From contig NZ_JAIPUT010000039.1 of the NCBI RefSeq assembly GCF_020055635.1, forward strand, positions 1-42,348: a stretch of 42,348 nt of DNA. The letters run 5' to 3'. Source of the stretch: Marivita sp. Lineage in GTDB: Bacteria > Pseudomonadota > Alphaproteobacteria > Rhodobacterales > Rhodobacteraceae. Below the pieces are notes generated by a model that saw only the letters and a list, made by a program, of their open reading frames with translations, searched no databases and was not told where the DNA came from. The position numbers and the translations under genes were made by a program. Positions 31,481 through 39,840 of the stretch are shown piece after piece (position 1 is the first letter of the stretch; each line of letters begins with the position of its first letter).

Positions 31481-32734
31481 TCAAAGACCGAACGGATAGG
31501 TGTCCGGCACACCGTCACGCGTCTTGTCGGTATCCAGCGGGGTGATCGCGCGGGTTTCGTCGAACCAGACCCACGCATCGAACTGCTGCGCCAGTGACGC
31601 CGCGGCGTAGTGACTCTGGAGTTCCGTTTCCGGGCGGTAGATCACGCCGATGAACCGTTCGAGCTTCTGCTCGGTCAAGCGCCGGCGCACCGCGTCGTCG
31701 CGCTTGAGGTCGAGCAGGAACTGCGGCACGTCCGCATCGTGGCAGACCCGTTCAAAGCTGTCGCCCCGCGAGGGGCGCACCTCTTTGACCTCCATGTCGC
31801 CACCCCACTCCGTCGCGGCGGCGACGATGGTGAAGCCGTGGTTTTCGATCAGGTGGCGGGTGATGGCGGCGCGGGCGCGGTAGAACTCGGACGTGCCATG
31901 GCTGGCTTCGCCAAGGAGCACAACGCGCTTGTCGGCATAGCGATCAAAGTCCGCGCCGAACTCGGGATCGTCGATATCAGGCAGCGGGTCCGCTGCATCC
32001 GCAATCATCTGCGGAAGCGACTTGCCGCTGTTTTGCCCCGGCACGTGGTTGGATGCGGAGCGCCGTCCATCCTCGGTCCAGCCCTGTGCGCCGATCAGGG
32101 GCACGAACCGGACACCGCCGATATCGGCGTCATCCCATGCGTCGGCTCCCGTGCGCACCAGCTTGCGCAGCCGCTGCGGACTGTCCTCTTCGCCTTCGCC
32201 CACCGGAATGACCAGACGCCCACCGGGTTTCAACTGGCGCTTGAGCGAGGCCGGAACAGACGGCCCACCCGCGGCGACAAGGATCGCATCGTAGGGCGCG
32301 GCATCGGGCCAGCCCAGCGTACCGTCCCCGACATGAATTTCTACATTGTCGGCGCCCGCCTTCGCCAGATTTTCGCGCGCCGTTTCGGCAAGCTGTTCAT
32401 GGCGTTCGACCGTGTGCACGCTGTCCACGATATGGCCCAGCACCGCAGCGGCATAGCCCGACCCCGCACCGATCTCCAGCACACTGTCACCGGGCCGGAT
32501 TTCGGCAGCCTCAACCATCAGCGCAACGATATAAGGCTGCGAGATCCTCTGGTCGTGGCCGATCGGCAACGGCCTGTCCTCGCAGGCGAATTCCTCGAAA
32601 CCATCCGCGACGAAGGTCTCCCGCGGCAGGTGGCGCATCGCGTTCAGAACATGCGGATCGCGGATGCCACGACCTGCAATCTGACGGGTCACCATTGCTT
32701 CGCGCTGGTTGGATCTGTCAATTAAGGGTGCCAT
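31481..32734 (-). CDS. Protein-L-isoaspartate methyltransferase fused to an internally deleted erythromycin-esterase domain
   Basis: This 417-residue protein begins with a PCMT-type methyltransferase at about residues 1-215 (DQRISQPYIVALM, SAM-binding VLEIGAGSGYAAA). The rest matches the erythromycin-esterase family only at its ends. Residues 265-310 give VVLLGEASHGTSEFYRARAA and residues 315-400 give the closing part (GVIYRPETELQSHYAAASLA, AWVWFDETRA). The middle of that domain, roughly 200 residues in the family as I know it, is absent at about residue 310, near position 31800-31815, without breaking the frame. The methyltransferase, which repairs isoaspartate in aged proteins, looks intact. 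The esterase part is probably not functional. ATG 32734 replaces a longer non-homologous start. Confidence 0.8.
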   Translation of the reverse strand: MAPLIDRSNQREAMVTRQIAGRGIRDPHVLNAMRHLPRETFVADGFEEFACEDRPLPIGHDQRISQPYIVALMVEAAEIRPGDSVLEIGAGSGYAAAVLGHIVDSVHTVERHEQLAETARENLAKAGADNVEIHVGDGTLGWPDAAPYDAILVAAGGPSVPASLKRQLKPGGRLVIPVGEGEEDSPQRLRKLVRTGADAWDDADIGGVRFVPLIGAQGWTEDGRRSASNHVPGQNSGKSLPQMIADAADPLPDIDDPEFGADFDRYADKRVVLLGEASHGTSEFYRARAAITRHLIENHGFTIVAAATEWGGDMEVKEVRPSRGDSFERVCHDADVPQFLLDLKRDDAVRRRLTEQKLERFIGVIYRPETELQSHYAAASLAQQFDAWVWFDETRAITPLDTDKTRDGVPDTYPFGL

Positions 32735-33162
32735 GTCTATGCTCTTTTGCCTGCCACGGCTGAAAGCGTCTTGCTCAATGGATGCGCAATCTCTTCCAGA
32801 AGTGCGGTTGCAAACCAAGGTGTTGTATTGGGAGAACTTTTGGTTTGTCCGTCAGTTCCAAGATCTCACGGCATCCATTGATGGGGAAGACGGAAATCCC
32901 CTGATGATAGGGGGATGCGACTCATTCGCGACGGAAGCCGCAATTTCCTATGTCTGTCAGGTTGAGCGCAAGCATGTCGAGTAAGCCGGTGCAAACAGCT
33001 ACAACTGGCTTGTCATGGTTGATGAGGCCGGCAGCTGCGTTGTCGGCATAGTATCCCTCAGGGAAGGTGTTGGCAGCACCTATACGAGCATCAAGTTTCT
33101 CCCCGGAACATGGCAGCCGGGGTTCGGGTTGCCTTTGCGAGACCCCGAAACGGAGCTAATTC
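32735..33162. other. Intergenic region with a possible CBS-domain relic
   Basis: No intact gene is seen in these 428 bp, which separate divergent genes. In the frame of 33006-33080 the plus strand reads WLVMVDEAGSCVVGIVSLRE, which resembles the core of a CBS domain. Both sides run out of similarity or into stops. It may be the remnant of a stress-cluster CBS protein, or chance. Confidence 0.3.
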
Positions 33163-33297
33163 ATGGCCTTCAAATATCTTCTCGCACTCGCCATCCTGCT
33201 GGTTGCCCTCGGCCTCGCAGCCTGGTTGGTCTATATCGTCGATGAAGAAACCGATCCGCCCTACGGGCCCGCTGAAACGTCAGACAGCAGAGATTGA
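33163..33297 (+). CDS. Small single-pass membrane protein, 44 residues
   Basis: ATG 33163 is preceded by GGAG eight bases upstream. The peptide starts with a membrane helix (YLLALAILLVALGLAAWLVY at residues 5-24) and ends in an acidic, proline-containing tail (DEETDPPYGPAETSD). I do not recognise a named family. The ribosome site and clean hydrophobic/acidic design make it more likely real than chance. It sits alone between the methyltransferase fusion and the ABC exporter. Confidence 0.5.
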   Translation: MAFKYLLALAILLVALGLAAWLVYIVDEETDPPYGPAETSDSRD

Positions 33298-33647
33298 AAC
33301 GTCCTGTTCCCATGCATCGGAACCGATGATGGCCGCAGCTGCAACGTCACGGTGATCGGCCTGGCGCCGCACGTGCGCTCTTCTCCGGCGAGAGCAATAC
33401 AAAAATCTCACGAACGCCGAGGTCGCAAATAGATTTCAGGTAGAACTGATTTAAGGGCAACGCGACAACATGCAAGGCGTGGCCCGGCGACGAGATTCTG
33501 GTTGCGGAACGCGAATCCGCCCTTTCACCTTCCGAGCGGGTCGGGTAGCCATTTCCTTATTCGGAATTATGGCCCGATGAGACGACGCTCCGGAATGGGG
33601 GTGTCGCGAAAAAGGAGGCTGCGGCGACCGACCGCGGCTTGACAGGA
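33298..33647. other. Intergenic region before the ABC exporter
   Basis: These 350 bp hold no convincing gene. An AAGGAGG at 33612-33618 lies about 30 bp before the exporter ATG, too far to be its ribosome site, unless the TTG at 33639 or an unrecognised start is used. No terminator or clear promoter was seen. Confidence 0.5.
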
Positions 33648-35498
33648 ATGACACCGCCAAACCAGGCCGCTGCTACACCCGACCGGGTGTTCCGCAGAAC
33701 CGCAAGCATCGATCCGCAGAAAGGCGTGGGCGCAGTCGCCCGCATCACTGCGATGTGTTTCCGCTACCCATGGCGGGCAGGGCTGGCGTTTGCGGCCACG
33801 GTGCCGGCGGTTCTGATGCAGCTCGCAATTCCGTTCATTCTGGGCCGCGCGATCGACCAGACGTTGGCTGCGGACCGCGACAACCCGGACGTTCGGGCGC
33901 TGGTCCTGATCGCCCTGACCCTTCTCGCCGTGAGCGTTCTGCGCGGGCTTTTCACCCTGGTACAGAACTACTCGGCGGAATCGGTCGGCCATGCCTTGGC
34001 CCAGGATCTGCGGAATGCGATCTACGACAAGGTGCAGCGACTGCCCTTCTCGTTTCACGACCGCACCCATTCGGGTGATCTGATCACCGTGGGAATGCTC
34101 GACCTCGAAGGGGTGCGGATGTATTTCTCCACCGCGCTGGTGCGGACGCTGCTGCTGACTTTGCTGATCGGGATCGGTGCCTGGCTGCTGCTGTCGACGG
34201 ATGTGGTGATGGGCCTGCTGGCCCTGTCTTTCGTGCCCTTCGCAGCCTGGCGCAGTACCGTGATGCGGCTCACTCTGCGGCGGACCTGGCTGATCCTTCA
34301 GGAGAAGCTGGGCGTGCTCAGCCAGGTGATGGAAGAGAACCTCGCCGGTATCCGCGTCGTGCGGGCCTTTGCCGCGCAGGATCACGAGATGGCCAAGTTC
34401 GACGCCTCCTCGAAGGACGCGCTCGACTACAGCCATCAGCGGATCGACGTTCGGGTGCGCAATACCTCGGCCATGACCCTGGCCTTCTTCGCGGCCATGG
34501 GGCTGGTCTTGCTCTACGGCGGCCGGCAGGTCGCGGCCGGAGAGATCACCGTCGGCACCCTCGCCACCTTCCTGACTTTCATGACCATCCTGCAGATGCC
34601 GGTCCGGCAATTGGGGCTGATGGTCAATGCTTATGCCCGCGCATCGACCTGCGGCACTCGGCTGTTCCAGCTGCTGGACATGCCGGTGGAGATCGACGAC
34701 GCCCCGGATGCGAAAAACCTCGAGGTCACCGAGGGAACCCTCAGGCTCGAAAATGTCGGTTTTGGCTATCAGGGTGCCTCAGGCCAGCGCGCCGTCTCGG
34801 GCATCTCCTTCGAGGCGAAGCGCGGCGAGACCATCGGCATCCTCGGCGCGCCCGGGGCCGGCAAGACGACGCTGATGCATCTCATCCCACGGTTCTACGA
34901 CCCCACCGAAGGGGCGATCACCATCGACGGCCAGGACCTCCGCAATGTCACGCTCGGCTCGGTCCGCGAGGCTGTAGCCATTGTCCAGCAGGACAGCTTC
35001 CTGTTCACCACCACGATCGAGAACAACATCGCCTATGCCGCCCCCTTCACCGAGGAACGCCGCATCCGCGGTGTCGCAGACAGCGCGCAGCTGCACGACT
35101 ACGTTCTCGGCCTGCCGCAGCAGTACGGAACCGTGGTGGGCGAGCGCGGCGTGTCCCTTTCGGGCGGGCAGCGCCAACGTCTGTCGATCGCGCGCACCCT
35201 GATGACGGAGCCCGCAGTGCTGATCTTCGACGACAGCACCGCCGCCATCGACGCCGGCACCGAAAGCCGTATCCGCACTGCCCTGCGCGGCTATGCCACT
35301 GACCGCGTCACCGTGATCGTGGCGCACCGTCTGGCCAGTCTGAAGCACGCCGACCGGATCCTGTTCATGGAGGACGGGCAAATCGTCGAACGCGGCACGC
35401 ATGAGGAGCTGCTCGCCCTCGGCGGCCGCTACAAGGCGCTGCACGATCTGCAGATGCACCCCGAAGCGGACGTGCTGGAGAAGGAGGCGCCGCAATGA
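33648..35498 (+). CDS. ABC exporter half-transporter 1 (ATP-binding/permease fusion)
   Basis: This 616-residue protein has an ABC transmembrane domain at about residues 30-330 and an ATPase domain after about residue 360. Motifs are Walker A GAPGAGKTT near 400, signature LSGGQRQR near 504 and Walker B VLIFDDSTAAID near 525. The position of the catalytic glutamate after Walker B is aspartate, so its own ATP site is degenerate. It overlaps the next half-transporter gene by ATGA and should form a heterodimer with it. Substrates of this MsbA/multidrug-like group range from lipids to drugs and cannot be assigned. ATG 33648 is preferred; TTG 33639 is an alternative. Confidence 0.9.
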   Translation: MTPPNQAAATPDRVFRRTASIDPQKGVGAVARITAMCFRYPWRAGLAFAATVPAVLMQLAIPFILGRAIDQTLAADRDNPDVRALVLIALTLLAVSVLRGLFTLVQNYSAESVGHALAQDLRNAIYDKVQRLPFSFHDRTHSGDLITVGMLDLEGVRMYFSTALVRTLLLTLLIGIGAWLLLSTDVVMGLLALSFVPFAAWRSTVMRLTLRRTWLILQEKLGVLSQVMEENLAGIRVVRAFAAQDHEMAKFDASSKDALDYSHQRIDVRVRNTSAMTLAFFAAMGLVLLYGGRQVAAGEITVGTLATFLTFMTILQMPVRQLGLMVNAYARASTCGTRLFQLLDMPVEIDDAPDAKNLEVTEGTLRLENVGFGYQGASGQRAVSGISFEAKRGETIGILGAPGAGKTTLMHLIPRFYDPTEGAITIDGQDLRNVTLGSVREAVAIVQQDSFLFTTTIENNIAYAAPFTEERRIRGVADSAQLHDYVLGLPQQYGTVVGERGVSLSGGQRQRLSIARTLMTEPAVLIFDDSTAAIDAGTESRIRTALRGYATDRVTVIVAHRLASLKHADRILFMEDGQIVERGTHEELLALGGRYKALHDLQMHPEADVLEKEAPQ

Positions 35499-37387
35499 GC
35501 CCCAGCCGCAGGGGCGAGCCCCGCGATCCCCACGACGACGGCCGGCCCCGGATGCGGGCGGTGGTGGGTTCCAACCGGATCGAGGAGGACATCTTCGGCC
35601 GGGTCTTCGACGGCAAGGTGGTCAGCCGCATCTGGAAATTCGTCGAACCCTACAGGCGCCGGGTCTGGATCGCGGTCGCCGCGGTGCTGGTCTTTACCCT
35701 GTCGCAGCTGACCATCCCGCTGCTGATCCGCTACGCCATCGACCACGGCATGGCCCCGGGGGCGCCCGGCGGGCTGCTGGCGGGGATCGTCGCGCTGTTC
35801 GGGGTCGCCATCGCGATCAACTATGCAGCCTCGCTCGTGCAGGAGCGGGTAACCGGGCAGATGGCCGAGAATGTGCTCTTTGACATCCGCCGCAAGATGT
35901 TCGGCCACCTGCAGCACGTCTCGCTGTCGTTCATGGACAAGACCGAGGTCGGGCGGCTGATGTCACGGCTTCAGGGCGACGTGAACTCGATGCAGGAATT
36001 CCTCGAGACCTCGGTGCAGTCGGTGGGCGACATCGCGCTGCTGGTCGGCATCGTCGGGGTGATGCTCTGGCTCGATTGGCAACTCGCGGGGCTCGTGCTG
36101 ATGGTGCTGCCGGTGCTTTTCGGCGTGCGCGTGCTGTGGTTGGCGAAGGCTCGCGCGGCCTTCATGGCGGCGCATGAGGCGAATTCGGTCACCAACAACG
36201 CCCTGGCCGAGGCGATCCACGGGGTTCGCGCCGTGCAGGCGATGAACCGTGCCCGCCTGAACGCCGAGCTTTACGGCGAACTGGCGAACCGGACCTACCA
36301 GGCGCAACTCCGGGCCTCCCGTCTCGCGCAGATCATGATCCCGATCGTCGACAGCCTGACCGGCATCGCCATGGCTGTGGTGGTGGTCGCGGGAGGCATG
36401 ATGGTCGCCTCGGGCCGGATCGAGGTGGGCGTCATGGTCGCCTTCCTGTTCTACGTGCAGCGATTCTTCGACCCGATCCGCTCTCTGACCATGCAGTATT
36501 CGGTGATGCAGCGGGCCATGGCCTCGGGGCACCGGCTGACAGAGGTGCTGGACGTGGAGGTGGATGTCACCGACGCACCGGATGCCGTGCCGCTCGGCCC
36601 CGTGGACGACGGATCCGTCGAGTTCAGGAATGTCACCTTCGGCTACGACCCTGCGATCCCGGTGCTCAAGGATGTCAGCTTTGCCGTAGCCTCGGGCGAG
36701 CGCGTGGCGCTAGTCGGTCCCACCGGATCGGGCAAGTCCAGCTCCATCTCTCTGATCCACCGGTTCTATGACGTGCAGGAGGGTGCCGTTCTGGTCGGCG
36801 GACGTGACGTGCGAGGCGTCACCCAGGAAAGCCTCGGTCGGCACATCGCCATGGTCCTGCAGGAACCCTATCTATTCACCGGCACGGTGATGGAGAACAT
36901 CCGCTATTCGTCATACTGGGCCTCGGACGAGGACGTGATCGCGGCGGCCCGGGCCGTCGGCGCGCATGACTTCATCGCGGCGATGCCAGGGGCCTACGAC
37001 GCAATGCTGGACGAACGCGGCTCCAACCTCAGTCTCGGTCAGCGCCAGCTTCTGAGCTTTGCCCGGGCGCTGGCGGCGGATGCGAAGATCCTGGTGCTGG
37101 ACGAGGCGACGGCCAACATCGACAGCTACACCGAAATGCAGATCCAGCGCGCCTTGCAGCGCCTGCTGGAGGGGCGGACGGGCCTGGTAATCGCGCATCG
37201 GCTCGCGACGATCCGCAACGCGGACCGGATCGTGGTACTCCAGCAGGGGGTCAAGATCGAGGAGGGAACCCACGACGCGCTGATGGCGCAGCGGGGCCTC
37301 TACTCGAAGCTCTACGACCTGAACTATGCCAGCTTCGATGACATTCCCGACGAGCTGACCGACGCCGACCGTGCCACGGCGACATAG
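35495..37387 (+). CDS. ABC exporter half-transporter 2 (ATP-binding/permease fusion)
   Basis: This 630-residue partner of the preceding gene has an N-terminal soluble extension of about 45 residues, a transmembrane domain, and an ATPase domain. Motifs are GPTGSGKSS near residue 407, signature NLSLGQRQLL near 512 and Walker B ILVLDEATANID near 531. The catalytic glutamate is intact, but the signature is LSLGQ instead of LSGGQ. In the heterodimer this altered signature faces the Walker motifs of half 1, which lack the glutamate, so one composite site is degenerate and the other canonical. This is the pattern known for heterodimeric exporters such as TM287/288. The substrate is unknown. Confidence 0.9.
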   Translation: MSPSRRGEPRDPHDDGRPRMRAVVGSNRIEEDIFGRVFDGKVVSRIWKFVEPYRRRVWIAVAAVLVFTLSQLTIPLLIRYAIDHGMAPGAPGGLLAGIVALFGVAIAINYAASLVQERVTGQMAENVLFDIRRKMFGHLQHVSLSFMDKTEVGRLMSRLQGDVNSMQEFLETSVQSVGDIALLVGIVGVMLWLDWQLAGLVLMVLPVLFGVRVLWLAKARAAFMAAHEANSVTNNALAEAIHGVRAVQAMNRARLNAELYGELANRTYQAQLRASRLAQIMIPIVDSLTGIAMAVVVVAGGMMVASGRIEVGVMVAFLFYVQRFFDPIRSLTMQYSVMQRAMASGHRLTEVLDVEVDVTDAPDAVPLGPVDDGSVEFRNVTFGYDPAIPVLKDVSFAVASGERVALVGPTGSGKSSSISLIHRFYDVQEGAVLVGGRDVRGVTQESLGRHIAMVLQEPYLFTGTVMENIRYSSYWASDEDVIAAARAVGAHDFIAAMPGAYDAMLDERGSNLSLGQRQLLSFARALAADAKILVLDEATANIDSYTEMQIQRALQRLLEGRTGLVIAHRLATIRNADRIVVLQQGVKIEEGTHDALMAQRGLYSKLYDLNYASFDDIPDELTDADRATAT

Positions 37388-37505
37388 GCTCCGATCCCGT
37401 TTTCTCGGCTTGCTTGAAGCGGGCCGCGGGTCGGGATGGGTCAGCTTGAACAAAGAAACCCCGAGGCGCGCGGGCTCTGTCCGGCCGCGTGCAAACCCGG
37501 ACCAA

Positions 37506-37535
37506 GGCAACCGGGCTTCAACCGCTCCGGTTGCC
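37506..37535. terminator. Hairpin downstream of the ABC exporter genes
   Basis: GGCAACCGG at 37506-37514 and CCGGTTGCC at 37527-37535 form a perfect 9-bp stem with a 12-base loop, about 120 bp after the exporter stop. No T tract follows, so the terminator role is tentative. Confidence 0.4.
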
Positions 37536-37620
37536 TGCAGGACAATCTGGAGGAGCCGGATCGCCGCCTTCGGCAGGACCGGCGGCGGCCCGGCCGACCC
37601 GCATGCGCTGCTTGGGAGAT

Positions 37621-37770
37621 ATCACGTGAACTTCCCCGGTCTGCAAGTTGTCGTGCCAGTTCGTGATCAAGCGGCATTTGCCGCGCAGTTCCACGCCTCG
37701 AGTGCTTCGAGCCGATGGTAACGGACCGCGAGGGCGGAGCGGCGGTGGCTGGCACCGAGTAGGAATTGCG
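37621..37770 (+). repeat. Dispersed repeat, copy 2 (and surrounding non-coding stretch)
   Basis: This segment matches the reverse complement of positions 1-150 along its length. The palindrome GCGGCATTTGCCGC lies at 37671-37684, and its arms match copy 1 exactly while the centre differs. The whole gap 37388-37980 around it holds no recognisable gene. The two copies face opposite ways across about 37.5 kb. Confidence 0.65.
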
Positions 37771-37980
37771 GAGTGCGGACTGGCATTGGTTGCAGGCATC
37801 ACGATCCCAGAACCCCTTTTCCGTAATCTCGCAGGTTTCCCAAGCCGATGCAAAACCAAGCGTCAGGTTGTGGACCCAGAGAAAGACTTCCGGTTCGCCG
37901 CTAAACCGGAGTTTGACCAACTCGTATGTCAAGGAGAAGCGGTCTTGATTTGCTCGACGAAAGTCGGCAGAGCGGGGAGA

Positions 37981-38415
37981 ATGAACAATACAGTCCATTT
38001 GTTATTCGAGTTCTTCGAGCGGCTGATCTCCGCGCTTCTGCTCATTGGCATGGTTGTTGTGATCGGCCTTGCTGCCTGGTCATTTTTGCGACTGACATAT
38101 ATCGTGTCATCCGATCCTCTCGTCGATATAGGCTACGTGACTTTTCAGACGCTATTCGACCGTTTGCTTGCTGCGGTCATCGCACTGGAACTGGCAAGAT
38201 CGGTTCTGTTGTTGGTCGAGGGACACCGAGGCTTGATGCAAGTACGGATCATCCTCGTCATCGGCCTTTTGGCGGTAGTGCGAAAGCTGATCCTGATCGA
38301 GTTGGAAGCCGCGGATCCTGCCTTGCTCTTTGCCTTGGCGGCTGCAGTGCTGGCGTTGGCCGCTTCACTTGTGCTGATCATGTACATGGACCCGAAACGT
38401 GACCGCCAGGAATAA
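37981..38415 (+). CDS. PsiE-like phosphate-starvation-inducible membrane protein
   Basis: This 144-residue protein has four hydrophobic segments: LLFEFFERLISALLLIGMVV, then helices around residues 65-85, a segment with IILVIGLLAVVRKLILIEL, and a last helix AAAVLALAASLVLIMYM. This matches the PsiE family. The family's exact function is unclear; PsiE of E. coli is induced by phosphate starvation. The ATG at 37981 has GGGGAG only one base away. The in-frame TTG at 37945 with AAGGAG at 37931-37936 is a plausible alternative start, adding 12 residues. It is followed by a gene-poor stretch. Confidence 0.65.
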   Translation: MNNTVHLLFEFFERLISALLLIGMVVVIGLAAWSFLRLTYIVSSDPLVDIGYVTFQTLFDRLLAAVIALELARSVLLLVEGHRGLMQVRIILVIGLLAVVRKLILIELEAADPALLFALAAAVLALAASLVLIMYMDPKRDRQE

Positions 38416-38572
38416 TCTGCATTTATTGGAAAAGGGAGTGCTGCGATGCCGCCTGGTCTCGCAGTCGACCGGAATCCTACCCGGAACCCAGCACTGATAT
38501 TGCGCGGCCGCGAAGGAGCGATCCGATTTAGGTCAGCAACTATGAACTATAATGCATTTTCTGTTGAGTAAC

Positions 38573-38596
38573 TTGCGCTTCTTCGTGAAAAGCAAA
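38573..38596. promoter_or_regulatory. LysR-type box candidate, distal
   Basis: TTGCGCTTCTTC then GTGAAAAGCAAA has outer arms TTGC/GCAA. Its GTGAAAAGC core repeats in the proximal copy about 132 bp downstream. Confidence 0.35.
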
Positions 38597-38706
38597 AAGT
38601 CCTTGGGGCGCTATTCTGCGAAGTTGAGGCCGAGGTAGTGAAAACCGGCGTTTGGAGTAACCTCCTGTACACCGCCCTCAACTCCGCAGGATTGTTGCTA
38701 CAGGCC

Positions 38707-38728
38707 GTGCGTTTTTGTGAAAAGCGAA
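38707..38728. promoter_or_regulatory. LysR-type box candidate, proximal
   Basis: GTGCGTTTTT then GTGAAAAGCGAA contains the imperfect dyad CGTTTTT-GTG-AAAAGCG, 44 bp upstream of the LysR start. A binding site for autoregulation is plausible but inferred. Confidence 0.35.
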
Positions 38729-38771
38729 TATTAATGGTGCTTGTGATAAAAAATGCTCATGGAAGACCGAC

Positions 38772-39701
38772 TTGGACATTACTCTCATCAAGACCTTCCT
38801 CGAAGTGGCCAACACCGGATCATTCGTTGCTGCGTGTAACCGATTGTTCGTCACCCAATCGGCCGTCAGCCTGCGGATCCAGCGCCTGGAAGGCAGTCTC
38901 GGACACGCCCTTTTTATTCGCTCGAAAGCGGGCGCTTCGCTGACACCGGAAGGCAAGCAATTCGAACCCTACGCGCTCAGCTTGCTGAAACTCTGGGAAG
39001 AGGCGCGGCAGCAGATCGCCATTCCCGAGGGCTACAGCCGCGCCATTTCCATCGGGGCACAATATTCGCTCTGGCCCCGGCTGGGGTTCCGCTGGCTCGA
39101 CGCGATGCAGGCCGAGATGCCGGAGCTGAGCGTGCATTGCGAACTGGGCATGAGTGACCGCATCATGCGGTTTCTGGTCGAAGGCGTGATTCAGGCCGCA
39201 CTGCTTTATACGCCGCAATTGCGCCCAGGGCTGATCGTCGAACCGGCGTTGGATGACGAGTTGATCCTCGTGGCCTCTTGGCCGGGGGCGACGCTCGATC
39301 TGGGTCAAGCCTTCGTTTCGGTCGACTGGGGCCCTGAATTCACCCATGCGCTTGCCATCGCGCTGCCGCACCTGACCGATTCCGGGCGCTCCATGGCGCT
39401 TGGGGCGCTGACCACGGACTATATCGTCAACCGCCGGGCCGCCGCGTTCCTGCCCGCCCGGTCGGTCAAGCGTCATCTCGATGCCGGTCATCTGCATATT
39501 GTGGCCGACGCGCCACGGTTTGCATATCCGTCTTGGGTGATCTGGCGCGAGGATCTGCCCCCCGACCTTGCCAGGCTTGCGCGCCGCACCCTAGCCGACG
39601 TGGTGCAAAACGCTGAAAAAGATCAGGAATCCGTCGTCGAACGGATCACCCCCATCGATGTGGCCGAAACTGTGTTGCACTCTAAAACTACAAGTGAGTA
39701 A
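38772..39701 (+). CDS. LysR-family transcriptional regulator
   Basis: This 309-residue protein begins with a LysR helix-turn-helix at about residues 1-60 (TFLEVANTGSFVAACNRLFV, QSAVSLRIQRLEGSLGHALF). A substrate-binding domain follows. The start codon is TTG at 38772, since the reading begins at the canonical first residue DITLIKTFLE and no in-frame ATG is nearby; GGAAG lies just upstream. The effector domain has no motif I can link to a ligand. Two dyads upstream suggest autoregulation. The DUF481 gene follows after 139 bp on the same strand. Confidence 0.87.
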   Translation: MDITLIKTFLEVANTGSFVAACNRLFVTQSAVSLRIQRLEGSLGHALFIRSKAGASLTPEGKQFEPYALSLLKLWEEARQQIAIPEGYSRAISIGAQYSLWPRLGFRWLDAMQAEMPELSVHCELGMSDRIMRFLVEGVIQAALLYTPQLRPGLIVEPALDDELILVASWPGATLDLGQAFVSVDWGPEFTHALAIALPHLTDSGRSMALGALTTDYIVNRRAAAFLPARSVKRHLDAGHLHIVADAPRFAYPSWVIWREDLPPDLARLARRTLADVVQNAEKDQESVVERITPIDVAETVLHSKTTSE

Positions 39702-39840
39702 TTCTCGCCTCACACCCGATTAATTCGAATTTCTCTCGCCTTAATCTGGTCTTTATATCCCCGGACAGCAGAGATGCTCCCGATCAACCGGCAACCGTTC
39801 CGGGGGGCGGGTCAGCTTTTTTTGGGAAAGGAATAGACCC

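Larger units (their letters stand above)
38416..38771. other. Intergenic region upstream of the LysR gene
   Basis: This 356-bp stretch has no convincing gene. A 41-codon frame from 38446 has GGAG nearby but a peptide I do not recognise. The region carries two related dyads (38573-38596 and 38707-38728) that are candidate LysR-type sites. Confidence 0.5.

Noticed and set aside
33298-33430. Possible universal-stress-protein fragment (VLFPCIGTDDGRS)
   Set aside because: The resemblance is limited to a few residues and ends quickly, too weak to call a relic.
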